Shown here: in pieces, positions 63,227 through 64,000 of the stretch
How positions within the stretch are numbered: the stretch's first letter is position 1
Layout: the number at the start of each line of letters is the position of its first letter
Source: UBA9659 sp965208605
GTDB lineage: Bacteria; Pseudomonadota; Gammaproteobacteria; Pseudomonadales; Azotimanducaceae
Direction of reading: 5' to 3'
Assembly (NCBI GenBank): GCA_965208605.1
Contig: OZ242345.1
Span: 2,728,001 to 2,792,000, forward strand
Length of the DNA: 64,000 bases
Position numbers and translations under genes: made by a program
The notes under the pieces: generated by a model
The model's database searches: none
Seen by the model: the letters and a program-made list of their open reading frames with translations, nothing else
Told to the model about the DNA's origin: nothing

Positions 63227-64000
63227 ATGCAGGTAACCATTGAGGCTACCCAAGGGCTGGCAAGAAAGATGCGGGTCCTGGTGCCGTCCGAGCAGCTGGA
63301 TTCCCAGGTGGACCGGGAAATACAGACCAGAGCTAAAAGCATTAAGATCAAAGGCTTCCGTCCGGGCAAGGTACCTCCGCGTGAGGTTAAGCGCAGATTC
63401 GGTAAGGAAATTCGCCAAGATGTCGCCGCCAGGATTATGCAAGCTTCCTTTGATGAAGCCATCGCTGAGCAGCACCTTACCCCGGCATCCAGCCCCCAGA
63501 TTGAAGAAATCACCAATGAAACCGGGCAAGATTTTGAATTCCGTGCCACTTTTGATGTCTTCCCGACTATTAAAGTCGCGCCCTTCAAGCATATTGCCGT
63601 CAAGCGTCAAGTCAGCCAGGTAGAAGCCGCCGACATAGACAAGATGATTGAGATTTTGCGGAAGCAACACACTGAGTATGTCGTGCAAGACCGGCCCTGC
63701 CGAGCTACTGACCGGGTGAAAATTGATTTTGAAGGGCTTGTGGATGGTGTGGAGTTTGCCGGTAACCAGGCAAGGGGTCAGGAATTGATACTCGGTGCTG
63801 GGAGCATGCTGCCCGGCTTTGAAGAGGCCATGATGGGTATGCAACCTGGCGCTGAGCAGACGATTGTGCTGGACTTTCCTGAGACTCATCAAAATAAGGA
63901 ACTAGCCGGCAAGCCGGTGACCTTCCAGATCACCCTGCATGAGGTGGCTGCCCCGCGCTTGCCGGAACTCAATGCGGACTTCTATAAGGCGTTTGATGTG
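63227..64000 (+). CDS. tig: Trigger factor (3' end beyond window)
   Basis: Ribosome-bound chaperone with prolyl isomerase activity. 258 codons are visible, open to the right edge. The ribosome-binding signature KGFRPGKVPP is at about 42-51 (G-F-R-x-G-K). The FKBP domain begins at about 150 with RVKIDFEGLVDGVEFAGNQ and LPGFEEAMMGMQPG. In most relatives clpP, clpX and lon follow; that cannot be checked here. Confidence 0.97.
   Translation, partial: MQVTIEATQGLARKMRVLVPSEQLDSQVDREIQTRAKSIKIKGFRPGKVPPREVKRRFGKEIRQDVAARIMQASFDEAIAEQHLTPASSPQIEEITNETGQDFEFRATFDVFPTIKVAPFKHIAVKRQVSQVEAADIDKMIEILRKQHTEYVVQDRPCRATDRVKIDFEGLVDGVEFAGNQARGQELILGAGSMLPGFEEAMMGMQPGAEQTIVLDFPETHQNKELAGKPVTFQITLHEVAAPRLPELNADFYKAFDV

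Overview
The window is chromosomal DNA of a gammaproteobacterium that I cannot place below class. Three conserved gene orders point there. The first is tRNA-Thr/Tyr/Gly/Thr-tuf-tRNA-Trp-secE-nusG-rplKAJL-rpoBC. The second is tRNA-Leu(CAG) beside rnr-rlmB. The third is trpF...folC-SPOR-cvpA-purF. The proteins read like free-living or host-associated marine gammaproteobacteria: TonB receptor, LolCDE, LpxH, ComEC and an 8-heme cytochrome. GTG and TTG starts are common (rpoC, rnr, folC and cvpA begin with TTG).

Layout. 1-1.9 kb: minus-strand EthD-type protein and amidase, the amidase running off the left edge. 2.2-17.7 kb: birA, then the translation/transcription block ending in rpoC. 17.7-26.8 kb: minus-strand rlmB and rnr, preceded by a visibly A/T-richer type III restriction-modification island in the order res, small unknown gene, DUF1828 gene, mod. 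The island lies between rnr and its usual neighbour tRNA-Leu. 26.9-27.8 kb: tRNA-Leu and, on the other strand, a tmRNA gene split in its T-loop by a 361-nt group I intron. 27.9-44.4 kb: tusA-like gene, thioesterase, NAD-kinase-like protein, K+ channel, cytochrome, dehydrogenase, PpiB, secreted peptidase, TonB receptor, SGNH hydrolase, lolCDE. 45-53.3 kb: comEC, lemA with an M48 protease, dgkA, clpB. 53.5-54.8 kb: an MT-A70 methyltransferase, a truncated methyltransferase remnant and clustered repeats. 54.8-61.8 kb: trpF-trpB-trpA-folC-dedD-cvpA-purF. 61.8-64 kb: lpxH, four tRNAs, and trigger factor cut by the right edge.

Three themes stand out. (1) The ssrA gene needs an intron removed before its tRNA-like domain can fold. 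(2) Two genes carry long C/G tracts that put their reading frames out of register: 19 C near the 3' end of mod, and 10 C in the signal peptide of the TonB receptor. This fits phase variation, but homopolymer sequencing error must be excluded. In the mod frame seen here translation ends exactly on the rnr start codon. (3) The genome has a strong habit of short (10-27 bp) tandem duplication, in spacers, across start codons (rplK, trpF, trpA, tusA), in signal peptides and in protein linkers. A separate family of dispersed inverted-repeat elements sits between genes.
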